Below, in pieces: positions 35,397 through 43,952 of a stretch of DNA of 54,055 bases. The stretch lies in the NCBI RefSeq assembly GCF_000971115.1, contig NZ_BBLV01000020.1:1-54055 (forward strand), given 5' to 3'. The notes beneath the pieces were generated by a model, which was not told where the DNA came from, did not search any database, and saw only the letters and a program-made list of their open reading frames with translations. Made by a program: the position numbers and the translations under genes. The first letter of the stretch is position 1; every line of letters starts with the position of its first letter. The DNA comes from Demequina gelatinilytica (GTDB taxonomy: Bacteria > Actinomycetota > Actinomycetes > Actinomycetales > Demequinaceae).

Positions 35397-35402
35397 GGCC
35401 GC

Positions 35403-36398
35403 ATGAGTGCACCGCTGCCCATGTCCGCGCCTGCCGTCCGCTGGGGGATCCTCGGCGCCGGAGGCATCGCCCACAAGCTCGCCGATGCGGTCAACCGCTA
35501 CACGGCCTCGCAGGTGATCGCCGTCGGCTCCCGCAGCCTCGAACGCTCCCAGGCGTTCGCGGATGAGATGGGCGTGCCCACGGCGTACGGCTCCTACGAG
35601 GAGCTGCTCGCGGACCCGGACGTCGACGTGGTCTACGTCGCGACGCCGCACAGCCACCATCACGAGCACGCGCTCATGGCCATCGACGCCGGCAAGCACG
35701 TGCTGTGCGAGAAGGCCTTCACGCAGAACGCCGCGCAGGCGCGCGAGGTGGTCGCGGCGGCCCGTGCCAAGGGGGTGTTCCTCATGGAGGCCATGTGGAC
35801 GCGCCACCTCCCGCACGTCCACGCCCTGCGCGAGCTGATCGTGCGCGGGGAGATCGGCGACGTGCTCTCGGTGCAGGCCGACCATGGCCAGGCGCTCACG
35901 CATGTCGAGCGGATGTGGAACCCGGACCTCGCGGGTGGTGCGCTGCTCGACCTGGGCGTCTACCCGATCGCCTTCGCGCACGACCTCCTGGGGGTCCCGG
36001 AGCGCATCACCGCGAGCGGCCGTCTCAGGGAGACGGGCGTCGACGGCCAGGTGTCCATGGTGTTCGACTACCCGGGCGCCCAGGCGATCCTCACCACCAC
36101 CATGGAGGTGCGGACGCCCAACGTCGCGCTGATCGGCGGCACCGAGGGATACGTGGAGGTCCACGACACGTTCTACACGCCCACCTCCTTCACGGTCACC
36201 AAGGCGGACGGGACCACGTCCTTCTTCGATGGCGACGTGCCCAACGGCTTCCAGTACGAGGCGGCCGAGGTCGCCCGATGCATCGTCGCCGGGGACACCG
36301 AGAGCGCGCTGCTCACGCTCGACCAGTCGATCGAGGTCATGGAGATCATGGACGAGGTCCGCGCGCAGATCGGCCTGATCTACCCCAACGAGCAGTAG
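35403..36398 (+). CDS. Gfo/Idh/MocA family oxidoreductase
   Basis: 331-aa NAD(P)-dependent dehydrogenase. The N-terminal Rossmann domain begins WGILGAGGIAHKLA, and the conserved EKAFTQN is the Glu-Lys-Pro equivalent (here EKAF) of the active site. The C-terminal alpha/beta domain has GGALLDLGVYPI with the catalytic Asp/Tyr region. It likely acts on a sugar, inositol or dihydrodiol; no pathway genes are adjacent, so the substrate is open. It is transcribed alone from a leaderless promoter. Confidence 0.9.
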   Translation: MSAPLPMSAPAVRWGILGAGGIAHKLADAVNRYTASQVIAVGSRSLERSQAFADEMGVPTAYGSYEELLADPDVDVVYVATPHSHHHEHALMAIDAGKHVLCEKAFTQNAAQAREVVAAARAKGVFLMEAMWTRHLPHVHALRELIVRGEIGDVLSVQADHGQALTHVERMWNPDLAGGALLDLGVYPIAFAHDLLGVPERITASGRLRETGVDGQVSMVFDYPGAQAILTTTMEVRTPNVALIGGTEGYVEVHDTFYTPTSFTVTKADGTTSFFDGDVPNGFQYEAAEVARCIVAGDTESALLTLDQSIEVMEIMDEVRAQIGLIYPNEQ

Positions 36399-36453
36399 GA
36401 CGATGCGCGGGACGGGTGTGGAGGACGCGCACCGGGACGTCGCACCCCACCGG

Positions 36454-36459
36454 TAGATT
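36454..36459 (+). promoter_or_regulatory. -10 box for tmk, leaderless spacing
   Basis: TAGATT ends 7 bases before ATG 36467. Confidence 0.55.
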
Positions 36460-36466
36460 CGTCCCC

Positions 36467-37120
36467 ATGGTGTCTTCGGGGTTCTGGGTGGTGTTCGAGG
36501 GCGCCGACGGCGTGGGCAAGACCACGCAGGTCGAGCTGCTCGCGGCGCACCTGCGCTCCAGCGCGGGCGGCGCGCGCGAGGTGCTCACCACGCGCGAGCC
36601 CGGCGGCACGCCGCTGGGGGTCGAGCTGCGCCAGGCGATCATGCACGGCGACCATGTCGCGCCGCGCGCGGAGGCGCTGCTGTACGCCGCGGATCGCGCG
36701 CACCACATCGCCACCAAGGTGCGCCCTGCGCTCGAGGCCGGAGCGGTGGTCCTCCAGGACCGCTACCTCGACTCGTCGGTGGTCTACCAAGGCGGGGCGC
36801 GCGGCCTGGGCGAGGAGGTCGAGCGCATCTCGCTGTGGGCGACGGAGGGCATGCTGCCCGACCTCACCGTGGTCCTCGACATGGCGCCCGACCCTGCGCG
36901 CATGAGCCGCGACCTCGACCGCGTCGAGCGCGAGACCATCGCCAAGTCCGAGCAGATGCGCCAGGCCTTCCTCGCGCGCGCGGCGCTGGACCCCGCCCGC
37001 TACGCGGTCGTCGATGCCGCCCGCACGGTCGAGGCCGTGCACGCGGCGGTGGTGGAGGCGGTCTCCGTCGCGATGGGCCGTCCGGGCGCGCTGCCGCTCG
37101 AGCCGTGGGGCACCCCGTGA
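36467..37120 (+). CDS. tmk: Thymidylate kinase
   Basis: 217-aa dTMP kinase in the dTTP pathway. The P-loop is GADGVGKT (12-19), the DR(Y/H) motif is QDRYLDSSVVYQG, and the TTREPGGTPLG segment is the nucleotide-binding DR/TREPGG signature. Length is standard. It overlaps holB by 4 bases (GTGA), a link also seen in other actinobacteria. ATG 36467 is set by the -10 box 7 bases upstream. Confidence 0.95.
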   Translation: MVSSGFWVVFEGADGVGKTTQVELLAAHLRSSAGGAREVLTTREPGGTPLGVELRQAIMHGDHVAPRAEALLYAADRAHHIATKVRPALEAGAVVLQDRYLDSSVVYQGGARGLGEEVERISLWATEGMLPDLTVVLDMAPDPARMSRDLDRVERETIAKSEQMRQAFLARAALDPARYAVVDAARTVEAVHAAVVEAVSVAMGRPGALPLEPWGTP

Positions 37121-38265
37121 GCGTCTGGAACGAGGTGGTGGGGCAGGAGCGTCCCATCGGCCCGCTGCGTGCCGCGATCGACGACCCGGGCTCGATGACG
37201 CACGCCTGGCTCATCACGGGCCCGCCCGGCTCGGGCCGTTCGTACGCCGCGCGGGCGTTCGCGGCGGCGCTGCAGTGCGAACGCGGCGGGTGCGGCGAAT
37301 GCCGCGAGTGCTCGACCGCGATCGCGGGGACGCATGCGGACGTCACGCTGGTCGCGACCGAGAAGGTCACCATCGCGATCAGCGAGGTGCGCGACCTCGT
37401 CTCCCTCGCCGCCACCGCGCCCAGCCGCGGACGGTGGCGCGTCATCGTGGTCGAGGACGCCGACCGCATGGCGGAACGCACCTCGAACGTCCTCCTCAAG
37501 TCCATCGAGGAGCCGCCGCCGCGCACCGTGTGGGTGCTGTGCGCCCCCAGCCCGCAGGACGTCGCCGTGACCATCCGCAGCCGCTGCCGCGTGGTGGGGC
37601 TGCGCACGCCCGCGCCCGAGGCGGTGGCGCAGCTGCTCACCGCGCGGGACGGCACGGACCCCGCGCTCGCGCTCGAGTGCGCGCTCGCGGCGCAGAGCCA
37701 CATCGGGGTCGCCCGGCGCCTCGCGCGTGATCCGGACGCGCGCGCCCGCCGCGATCAGGTGCTCGCGCTCGCGACCGACATCCGCGGTGTCGGCGATGCC
37801 ATCTTCGCGGCCGCGGACCTGGTCGAGGTAGCGGAGTCGGACGCGAAGGCGGCGACCGAGGAGCGCGACGCGGAGGAGCGCGCGCAGCTGATGACCACGC
37901 TCGGCGTCGAGGACGGCACGCGCATCCCGCCGGCGCTGCGCGCTCAGCTGCGCCAGCTCGAGGAGGATCAGAAGCGCCGCGCCACGCGCCACAAGCGCGA
38001 TGTGCTCGATCGCGCGATCACCGACCTCATGTCGCTGTACCGCGACGTCGCGATCCTCCAGACGGGGGCGTCGGTGCGTCTGGTGAACGTCGCGCACGAG
38101 GGCCACGTCCGCGACCTGGCGGAGCGGACCGCGCTCGCGGACACCATGCGCTGCCTCGACGCGCTCGGCACGGCGCGCGACCGTCTCGCGGGCAACGTCG
38201 CGCCCCTGCTCGCGCTCGAGGCGATGGCCCTCGATCTGCGCCCGCGCACCCAGGGCCGTCGCTAG
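37117..38265 (+). CDS. holB: DNA polymerase III subunit delta prime
   Basis: 382-aa clamp-loader subunit. It begins VWNEVVGQE, then has a P-loop-like GPPGSGRSYAA in which the usual Lys is Arg, consistent with a non-hydrolysing delta prime. A zinc cluster is formed by CERGGCGECREC. Other clamp-loader features are VEDADRMAE, LLKSIEEPPPRTVW and IRSRC (SRC motif). It starts with GTG overlapping tmk. The TAG stop doubles as the first bases of the next gene's -10 box. Confidence 0.95.
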   Translation: MSVWNEVVGQERPIGPLRAAIDDPGSMTHAWLITGPPGSGRSYAARAFAAALQCERGGCGECRECSTAIAGTHADVTLVATEKVTIAISEVRDLVSLAATAPSRGRWRVIVVEDADRMAERTSNVLLKSIEEPPPRTVWVLCAPSPQDVAVTIRSRCRVVGLRTPAPEAVAQLLTARDGTDPALALECALAAQSHIGVARRLARDPDARARRDQVLALATDIRGVGDAIFAAADLVEVAESDAKAATEERDAEERAQLMTTLGVEDGTRIPPALRAQLRQLEEDQKRRATRHKRDVLDRAITDLMSLYRDVAILQTGASVRLVNVAHEGHVRDLAERTALADTMRCLDALGTARDRLAGNVAPLLALEAMALDLRPRTQGRR

Positions 38266-38268
38266 GGT
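38263..38268 (+). promoter_or_regulatory. -10 box overlapping the holB stop codon
   Basis: TAGGGT, whose TAG ends holB, lies 6 bases before ATG 38275. Confidence 0.55.
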
Positions 38269-38274
38269 GGCCGC

Positions 38275-39819
38275 ATGAGACGCCGCCTCACCTCGATCGC
38301 CGCCCTGCTCGCCGCATCGTCCCTCCTTGCGGGGTGCACGCCGGACCGGACGCAGGTCGAGCCGTCGGACCCCGCCGTCGGATCGATCGACGGCCAGGGC
38401 GAGAGCGTCGCGCCGGACCAGGCGGCGGTGTACCAGCAGGAGGCGTCGTGGAGCCGCTGCGGCGAGCTCGAGTGCGCGACCATCCAGGTGCCGGTCGACT
38501 GGAGCGATCCCGACGGTGCGACCACCGACCTGGTGATCAACCGGCACGCCGCCACGGACGCCGCCGGCCGCCTCGGCAGCCTGCTCATCAACCCCGGCGG
38601 ACCGGGCGGGAGCGGGCTGGACCTCACGGAGTCGTTCGTCGCGATGGCGGGCGACGACGTCCTCGCGTCCTACGACATCATCGGCTTCGACCCGCGCGGG
38701 GTGGGCGAGTCCTCGCCGCTCGCATGCGGCGACTCCGAGGAGATCGACGACTACTACCTCACCGATCAGATCCTCGACACCGAGCAGGCGATCGAGGAGG
38801 CGCGCGCGGCGACCACGGCCTTCGCCGAGCGCTGCCGCGAGCTCAGCGGGCCGCTGCTCGAGAACGTCGACACCTCCTCGGCGGCTCGTGACATGGATGT
38901 GATCCGCGCGGTCGTGGGAGACGAGCAGCTGCACTACCTCGGCTACTCGTACGGTACCCAGCTGGGTGCGACGTACGCCGAGCTGTTCCCCGACAACGTG
39001 GGCCGCATGGTCCTCGACGGCGCGGTGGACTTCACGCTGCCGGTCGAGGAGCAGGCCAAGGGCCAGGCCGCGGGCTTCGAGGGCGCGCTCATGAACTTCA
39101 TCGACTGGTGCCTCGCCGAGCAGGAGGGATGCCCGCTCGACGCGGACCGTGAGGCGGCGCGCCAGCAGGTCCAGGACATCGCGCTGCAGGCGCGCGACGA
39201 GGGCTACCCGACGCCCGACGGCGACGTGGTCAACGGCAACCTCATGGTCTACGGCATGGTCGTCACCATGTACGACGAGGCCTCGTGGGTCTACCTCGAG
39301 GCGGGCCTGAGCGAGGTCCTCGAGCGTGGCACCGCCGACATCTTCAACCAGCTCGCAGGGTTCTACCTCGACAAGGACCCCACCACCGGGGAGTACCTGT
39401 CGAACAGCCAGTGGGCCTTCACCGGGATCGGCTGCCTCGACGGGGGCGTGACGGAGCCCTACACGGTCGACTCGCTGGGGGCATTCGTGGGGTCGATCGA
39501 GGAGGCCTCCCCGACGTTCGGCTGGTGGTTCGGGTCCTCGCTCGGCTGCGACGGCTGGCCGTGGACCGCCAAGGAGCCCGTGACTGCGCTCGAGGCCGCG
39601 GACGATGCGGCGCCCATCCTGGTGATCGGCACCACGCATGACCCGGCGACGCCTTACGCGTGGGCCGAGTCGCTCAGCGAGCAGCTCGCGAGCTCGACCC
39701 TGCTCACATACGAGGGCGAGGGGCACACCGCCTACGGACGCTCGAACCAGTGCATCCTCGACGCGGTCGACGGCTATCTGGTGGGCGGGGAGATGCCGGT
39801 TTCAGGATTGCGCTGCTGA
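38275..39819 (+). CDS. Alpha/beta-hydrolase lipoprotein, TAP-like peptidase S33
   Basis: 514-aa lipoprotein with lipobox LLAGC (Cys21). The alpha/beta-hydrolase core has INPGGPGGSG (oxyanion region), the nucleophile Ser in LGYSYGTQLG, the acid in TTHDPATPY, and His in GEGHTAYGR. The C-terminal TAP-like segment is SNQCILDAVDGYL. Members are tripeptidyl aminopeptidases or mycobacterial CaeA-type esterases that act outside the membrane. It is in the conserved tmk-holB neighbourhood. Confidence 0.92.
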   Translation: MRRRLTSIAALLAASSLLAGCTPDRTQVEPSDPAVGSIDGQGESVAPDQAAVYQQEASWSRCGELECATIQVPVDWSDPDGATTDLVINRHAATDAAGRLGSLLINPGGPGGSGLDLTESFVAMAGDDVLASYDIIGFDPRGVGESSPLACGDSEEIDDYYLTDQILDTEQAIEEARAATTAFAERCRELSGPLLENVDTSSAARDMDVIRAVVGDEQLHYLGYSYGTQLGATYAELFPDNVGRMVLDGAVDFTLPVEEQAKGQAAGFEGALMNFIDWCLAEQEGCPLDADREAARQQVQDIALQARDEGYPTPDGDVVNGNLMVYGMVVTMYDEASWVYLEAGLSEVLERGTADIFNQLAGFYLDKDPTTGEYLSNSQWAFTGIGCLDGGVTEPYTVDSLGAFVGSIEEASPTFGWWFGSSLGCDGWPWTAKEPVTALEAADDAAPILVIGTTHDPATPYAWAESLSEQLASSTLLTYEGEGHTAYGRSNQCILDAVDGYLVGGEMPVSGLRC

Positions 39820-39830
39820 GGCGCTATCAT
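39801..39830 (+). promoter_or_regulatory. Candidate promoter for tRNA-Thr
   Basis: TTCAGG (39801-39806), 18 bases, TATCAT (39825-39830), about 50 bases before the tRNA. It overlaps the end of the hydrolase gene. A GC hairpin around 39839-39858 lies in the leader. Confidence 0.45.
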
Positions 39831-39882
39831 TTCTACCCGTGCCCCCTCGGGGGTGCACCGTGGTGTCCCGCGAGGGGCACTC

Positions 39883-39958
39883 GCCGCCTTAGCTCAGTCG
39901 GCAGAGCGATTCACTCGTAATGAATAGGTCGTGGGTTCGATTCCCACAGGCGGCTCCA
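39883..39958 (+). tRNA. tRNA-Thr(CGT), with encoded CCA
   Basis: A full cloverleaf can be drawn. The acceptor stem GCCGCCT pairs with AGGCGGC, the D-arm is GCTCAGTCGGCAGAGC, and the anticodon stem ATTCA/TGAAT surrounds loop CTCGTAA with anticodon CGT (codon ACG). The T-arm is GTGGGTTCGATTCCCAC, discriminator T, then CCA at 39956-39958. Such tRNA ends can be integration sites, but no integrase is nearby. Confidence 0.97.
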
Positions 39959-39965
39959 CCAGGAA

Positions 39966-39991
39966 GGCCCGGTCTCGTGAGAGGCCGGGCC
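39966..39991 (+). terminator. Terminator after tRNA-Thr
   Basis: GGCCCGG (39966-39972) pairs with CCGGGCC (39985-39991), with extra CTC/GAG pairs inside. It starts 8 bases after the tRNA. Confidence 0.75.
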
Positions 39992-40025
39992 GTCTGCGTT
40001 CCCGCCGTCCGAGCGTCACGCCCCC

Positions 40026-40080
40026 CTGGCGGGACATGGGTGCCGGATATCGCGCGGATCCGACATCCATGTCCCGCCAG
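40026..40080. repeat. Long imperfect palindrome downstream of tRNA-Thr
   Basis: Outer 14-bp perfect arms CTGGCGGGACATGG (40026-40039) and its complement (40067-40080). They continue inward to about 23 bp with two non-Watson-Crick positions. It could be a REP-like or miniature mobile repeat, or a structured RNA. No second copy was noticed in the window. Confidence 0.6.
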
Positions 40081-40142
40081 CGCGGACTCACCAAGGTCGA
40101 CGACGCCTGATGGTCAACCGACGATGCCCGGTGGCGCTCAGG

Positions 40143-40189
40143 GAGGTGCTGGTTGCCCGATCGAAGCGAATCCGGGCAGTCAGCACCTC
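40143..40189 (-). terminator. Interrupted hairpin downstream of pobA
   Basis: GAGGTGCTG (40143-40151) pairs with CAGCACCTC (40181-40189), and TGCCCG (40154-40159) pairs with CGGGCA (40173-40178) inside. It is 27 bases past the pobA stop on its strand, so probably its terminator. Confidence 0.55.
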
Positions 40190-40215
40190 GCAGGGCGCAG
40201 GTCGGGCCGCGCCGC

Positions 40216-41388
40216 TCACCCCAGCGGCCACCCTGTGTAGCCCTCGGCGAGGTAGGTGCGCCCGGCCTCCGAGGAGGCCACGGTCCGCAGCTCCCCAAGC
40301 TGACGCCGGCGGTCGAACTCGGTGGCCCCGGGTGCGACGTGGAGCATGCTGGTCATCCACCAGGAGAAGTGCTGGGCCTTCCAGATGCGGTCGAGCGCCG
40401 CGTCGGCCCACGCGTCGATCAGGTGCGCATCCGAGCGGAGCAGCAGCTCCTCGAGCGCGCGGGCGAGCAGGACCACGTCGGCCACCGCCAGGTTCATGCC
40501 CTTCGCGCCGGTCGGCGGCACGGTGTGCGCGGCGTCCCCGACGATCGCGAGGCGGCCCTGCCGCAGCGTGCGCGCCACGAAGGACCGGAGGCGCAGCACG
40601 TCGCGCTGGAAGATGGGTCCCTCGATCAGCGCGTGTCCCGGCACGCGCGTCTGCAACGCGTCCCAGATCTGGGCGTCGCTCATCGCGTCCGCATCGGCGT
40701 CAGGGTCGCACTGGAAGTACATGCGCTGCACCGTGGGGGAGCGCTGGCTGATGAGCGCGAAGCCGTCGGGAGAGTTCGAGTAGATGAGCTCGTCGGCGCT
40801 GGGCGGAGCCTCGCACAGGATGCCGAACCACCCGAACGGGTACTCGCGGAAGAAGCCGTCGTGCGAGCCCGAGATCGCGCGCCGGACTACCGAGCGCGAA
40901 CCGTCGGCGCCCACCACGAAGTCCGCCTCGATCGCCAGCGCGCCGCCCGCATCGTCCGTCGCGATCACGCGGGGACGCTCGCCGTCGGCGCCCTCGATCG
41001 CGGTCGCTGTCCAGCCGAAGCGGAGGTCCTGGCCCGAGGCGACGCGCGCCGCGATGAGGTCGCGGAGCGCCTCATGCTGCGGGAAGAGCCAGACCGAGCG
41101 GCCGGCCAGGCCCGTGAAGTCGATGCGGTGGCCCGCGCCGTCGAAGCGCAGCTCGATGCCGTCGTGGCGCGAGCCGACGGAGTGGACGCGCGAGCCGGGG
41201 ATGCCGGCGAGCAGGTCCACGGTGCCCTGCTCGAGGATCCCGGCACGGATGGTCGACTCGATCTCCTCACGCGAGCGGCTGTCGATGACCACGGACGCGA
41301 TCCCGGCCTCGGCGAGCAGGTGCGAGAGGACCAGGCCGGCGGGGCCTGCCCCGACGATGGCGACCTGGGTGCGGACGGCTGCGTTCAT
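40216..41388 (-). CDS. pobA: 4-Hydroxybenzoate 3-monooxygenase
   Basis: 390-aa FAD-dependent aromatic hydroxylase that turns 4-hydroxybenzoate into protocatechuate with NAD(P)H and O2. The FAD site is VAIVGAGPAGLVLSHL (GxGxxG), the DG fingerprint is VVGADGSRSVVR, and the GD motif is AIVGDAAHTVPP. Length matches PobA (about 390-395). Region QCDPDADADA and the C-terminal YTGW also fit. GAAGGAGG precedes the ATG at 41388. The neighbouring IclR gene and the lig genes point to a 4-hydroxybenzoate pathway. Confidence 0.95.
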   Translation of the reverse strand: MNAAVRTQVAIVGAGPAGLVLSHLLAEAGIASVVIDSRSREEIESTIRAGILEQGTVDLLAGIPGSRVHSVGSRHDGIELRFDGAGHRIDFTGLAGRSVWLFPQHEALRDLIAARVASGQDLRFGWTATAIEGADGERPRVIATDDAGGALAIEADFVVGADGSRSVVRRAISGSHDGFFREYPFGWFGILCEAPPSADELIYSNSPDGFALISQRSPTVQRMYFQCDPDADADAMSDAQIWDALQTRVPGHALIEGPIFQRDVLRLRSFVARTLRQGRLAIVGDAAHTVPPTGAKGMNLAVADVVLLARALEELLLRSDAHLIDAWADAALDRIWKAQHFSWWMTSMLHVAPGATEFDRRRQLGELRTVASSEAGRTYLAEGYTGWPLG

Positions 41389-41496
41389 GATGCCTCCTTC
41401 GGCGCGGCGTCCCCGTCGACGCCCGTGCGCCGCCCAGTGTGCCGCGCATCCCGAGCGCACGGACCGCGGCTCCCGTTCAATGGGAGCGCGATGGCG

Positions 41497-42249
41497 TCAG
41501 AGGGGCGAGCGGAGCGCGCGCTCCACCTCGAGCGCGGCCCGGTGCAGCTCCTCGAGCGCGAGAGCAGGCACCGCGTCGCGCGGCAGCACCACCGAGAGCG
41601 CGGCCGCCGCGCGTCCCGCATCGTCGCGCACGGGAACCGCGACCCCGGTCGACACCTCCTCGATGTACCCCGGTGCGATCGCGTGGCCGAGCCGCCGCAC
41701 CTCGGCGAGCTTGCGGCGGACCGCTGCGGGATCGGTGGGGGTCGACGCGCTCACGCGGCGCAGCGGCCCGCCAAGCACCCGCTCCTGCACCGCGGGCTCG
41801 GCGAAGGCCAGGAGCACCAGGCCGGAGGACGATGCGTGGAGCGGCAGGCGTCCCGCGATGCGCGTGATGTTGGCGCCTGCGCGCGGGTCCGAGAGCCGCT
41901 CGAGGAAGAGCGCCTCGTCCTGCTCGAGGATCGCGAGCTGCGTGTGCTCGCGGACGCGGGCCTGCACCCGCTCCATCGCGGGCAGCGCAGCCTGCCTCAC
42001 CCGCAGCACGTGCGACGAGCGGGTCGCGAGCTCCCAGAGCCTCAGCCCGACGCTGATCCGCCCCTCGCCGTCGCGGTCGAGCAGCCCCGCCTCGACCAGG
42101 TCGCCCACGATGCGATGCGCGGTGGAGGCCGGCAGGCCGGCGCGGCGGCCCACCTCCGCGGCGGTCTGGACCGAGCGCGAGGGCGTGAACGTCTCGAGCA
42201 CGCGGACGATGCGGTCCGTGACCGAGTCGCCGGAAGGGGAGTTCGCCAC
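41497..42249 (-). CDS. IclR-family transcription regulator
   Basis: 250-aa regulator. The N-terminal winged HTH includes TDRIVRVLETF and AAEVGRRAGLPASTAHRIV. The C-terminal effector domain covers the rest, with GANITRIAGRLPLHASSSG as the hinge and ligand pocket start and LALEELHRAALEVERAL at the end. The GTG start at 42249 lies 41 bases from the divergent gene. Upstream of pobA on the same strand, it is a likely activator of 4-hydroxybenzoate or protocatechuate genes, like PobR or PcaR. Confidence 0.9.
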   Translation of the reverse strand: MANSPSGDSVTDRIVRVLETFTPSRSVQTAAEVGRRAGLPASTAHRIVGDLVEAGLLDRDGEGRISVGLRLWELATRSSHVLRVRQAALPAMERVQARVREHTQLAILEQDEALFLERLSDPRAGANITRIAGRLPLHASSSGLVLLAFAEPAVQERVLGGPLRRVSASTPTDPAAVRRKLAEVRRLGHAIAPGYIEEVSTGVAVPVRDDAGRAAAALSVVLPRDAVPALALEELHRAALEVERALRSPL

Positions 42250-42278
42250 GCCTCGCAGGATGCCACAGCGGCCCGGAG

Positions 42279-42284
42279 TAGCCT
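42279..42284 (+). promoter_or_regulatory. -10 box for the nucleotidyltransferase-like gene
   Basis: TAGCCT ends 6 bases before ATG 42291. Confidence 0.5.
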
Positions 42285-42290
42285 CGGACC

Positions 42291-42941
42291 ATGTCGACGG
42301 CGACCCCTTCCCTCGCGGCACCCTGGACCGCCCTCACGGCCGAGGCCGTGGCGGGGCTCCTCGGGCCCGCCGACGCCCGGTGGTGGCTCTCGGGCGGGGC
42401 CGCGCTCGACCGCTGGCTCGGAACGCCCATCCGTCCGCGCGAGAACATCGACGTCAGCACCCTCCCGAGCGACCTCGACGCTGTCCTCCAGGCGTTGCCC
42501 GCGGGGTGGAGCGCGTGGGTGCCCGACGGGGATGGGCTCGTGCCGTACGCGGAGCTCGCGGAGGACGCCGCGCCGCAGCCCGTCCTGGTGCACGACGACG
42601 ATGCCGGCTCGTGGGTGCTGCGCATCAACGTGGAGGACGGTGCGCCCCGGGCCTGGGTCTACCGCCGCGACGCTCGCCTGCAGCTGCCGTGGGACCGCGC
42701 GGTGCTCGACCTCGACGGCATCCCGACGGGTGCGCCCGAGGTCCAGCTGGTGTGGAAGTGCTTCAGCCCCAGGCCCGAGGACGATGCCGACAAGGACGCG
42801 GTGCTGCCCCACCTCTCCGAGGAGGCCCGCGCGTGGTGGGAGCGGACGCTCCTGACGGTCCACCCTCATTCCTCCTGGACCATCCCCGTGCGCAGCCCGA
42901 TGTTCCCGGCGCGCGCGAGCTGGAATCGTCCTCAGCGCTGA
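42291..42941 (+). CDS. Nucleotidyltransferase-like protein
   Basis: 216-aa protein of the aminoglycoside/nucleotidyltransferase-like family seen in actinobacteria. The core phrase is WWLSGGAALDRWLG followed by RENIDVSTL. Typical members have GG.ALD and R.HEDIDV, where the last Asp binds metal. Here His-Glu-Asp is Glu-Asn-Ile, so catalysis may be reduced. The rest has a Trp-rich domain with WVYRRDARLQLPW. It overlaps the convergent LysR gene by 10 bases. Substrate unknown. Confidence 0.8.
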   Translation: MSTATPSLAAPWTALTAEAVAGLLGPADARWWLSGGAALDRWLGTPIRPRENIDVSTLPSDLDAVLQALPAGWSAWVPDGDGLVPYAELAEDAAPQPVLVHDDDAGSWVLRINVEDGAPRAWVYRRDARLQLPWDRAVLDLDGIPTGAPEVQLVWKCFSPRPEDDADKDAVLPHLSEEARAWWERTLLTVHPHSSWTIPVRSPMFPARASWNRPQR

Positions 42942-43849
42942 GCGTCGTCGGTGAACTCGCCGCTGCTGACGGCGTGGAGCACGAGGCGCCGGAACCACCG
43001 CTGCGCGGGCGAGAGGTTCATCTCGCGCCGGGAGTAGAGCGCGACGGGCGAGCTGGTGCCCGGCCAGGGGAGGTCCGCCATCTCGAGGTCGGGGAACCAG
43101 CCTCGGTACACCGCGGCGACATGCCGCGGCAGGAGGACCACGAGGTCCGTGGTCGCGACCACGGCGGGGATGGTCGCCCACTCCTCCACCGTGAGCGCGA
43201 CCTGGGGGATGAGGCCGTGCTCGACCAGGGCCTGTCCGGGGAACACATGGCCGCCGCGGGACGATGCCCGGATGAAGCGCCGTCCCTCGAACATGCGGGG
43301 GCCGGTGGGTGGCAGGGGATGGTGGCGCGAGGTCAGCGCGACGTACTCGACGCCGCGCACCGGGGTGCGCCACAGCCGTGAGGCGTCCATGAGGTGGACG
43401 GTGAGAGCCAGGTCGATCGCGCCGCGGACCAGCTCCTCCTCGGCGACGGACGCATCGAGGCGCTTCACCACGATCTGCGGGGCGGCACCCTCGCGCGCAA
43501 GCGCGGTCATGATCGGTGCGAGGAAGGTCTGCTCGCCGATCGACGTCAGCCCCAGCGCGAGCTCGCCGTCGAACGCCGTCGGGTCGAAATCCGTCGCGTC
43601 GGTGACCGTCGCGTCGATCTGCGCGAGGGCCTCGTGCAGGGGGCCGAACAGCTGCGTGGCGCGAGGCGTGGGCACCATGATGTGCCCCTCACGTCGGAAG
43701 AGGTCGTCCCCGAACCGCTTGCGCAGCCGCGCGAGGGTGTAGCTCACGGTCGGCTGGGTGACGTGCAGCCGGTCCGCGGCGCCGGTGAGGCTGCGCATCT
43801 CGTAGAGCACCACGAAGGTGCGGAGCTGGTTGAGATCGGCGAGCGTCAT
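42932..43849 (-). CDS. LysR-type regulator of the lig operon
   Basis: 305-aa LysR-type protein. The N-terminal HTH reads LNQLRTFVVLYEMRSLTGAA and VTQPTVSYTLARLRKRFGD; the rest is a periplasmic-binding-fold effector domain. It faces away from ligI with a short shared region that contains a GAATCT direct repeat and the lig promoter. This is the classic arrangement for a LysR activator sensing a pathway intermediate. The ATG at 43849 starts at the family's usual MTLADLNQL. Confidence 0.92.
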   Translation of the reverse strand: MTLADLNQLRTFVVLYEMRSLTGAADRLHVTQPTVSYTLARLRKRFGDDLFRREGHIMVPTPRATQLFGPLHEALAQIDATVTDATDFDPTAFDGELALGLTSIGEQTFLAPIMTALAREGAAPQIVVKRLDASVAEEELVRGAIDLALTVHLMDASRLWRTPVRGVEYVALTSRHHPLPPTGPRMFEGRRFIRASSRGGHVFPGQALVEHGLIPQVALTVEEWATIPAVVATTDLVVLLPRHVAAVYRGWFPDLEMADLPWPGTSSPVALYSRREMNLSPAQRWFRRLVLHAVSSGEFTDDAQR

Positions 43850-43854
43850 GCATC

Positions 43855-43886
43855 GAATCTCTCTATGGGGAGGTGATGTGGAATCT
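43855..43886. promoter_or_regulatory. Candidate LysR operator
   Basis: GAATCT occurs at 43855-43860 and 43881-43886, 26 bases apart (about 2.5 turns), between the divergent LysR and lig genes. Confidence 0.4.
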
Positions 43887-43887
43887 A

Positions 43888-43917
43888 TTGGACCACAGTC
43901 GGTGCGGTGCCTAGGGT
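43888..43917 (+). promoter_or_regulatory. Promoter of the lig operon
   Basis: -35 TTGGAC (43888-43893), 18-base spacer, -10 TAGGGT (43912-43917). The -35 abuts the GAATCT repeat. Confidence 0.65.
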
Positions 43918-43952
43918 GAGAGGCAGACCCGCAAGTGACAAGGACGCCACTC

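Noticed and set aside
39883..40215. Genomic island attachment at tRNA-Thr
   Set aside because: No integrase and no second copy of the tRNA 3' end in the window; downstream genes are ordinary catabolic genes of similar composition.
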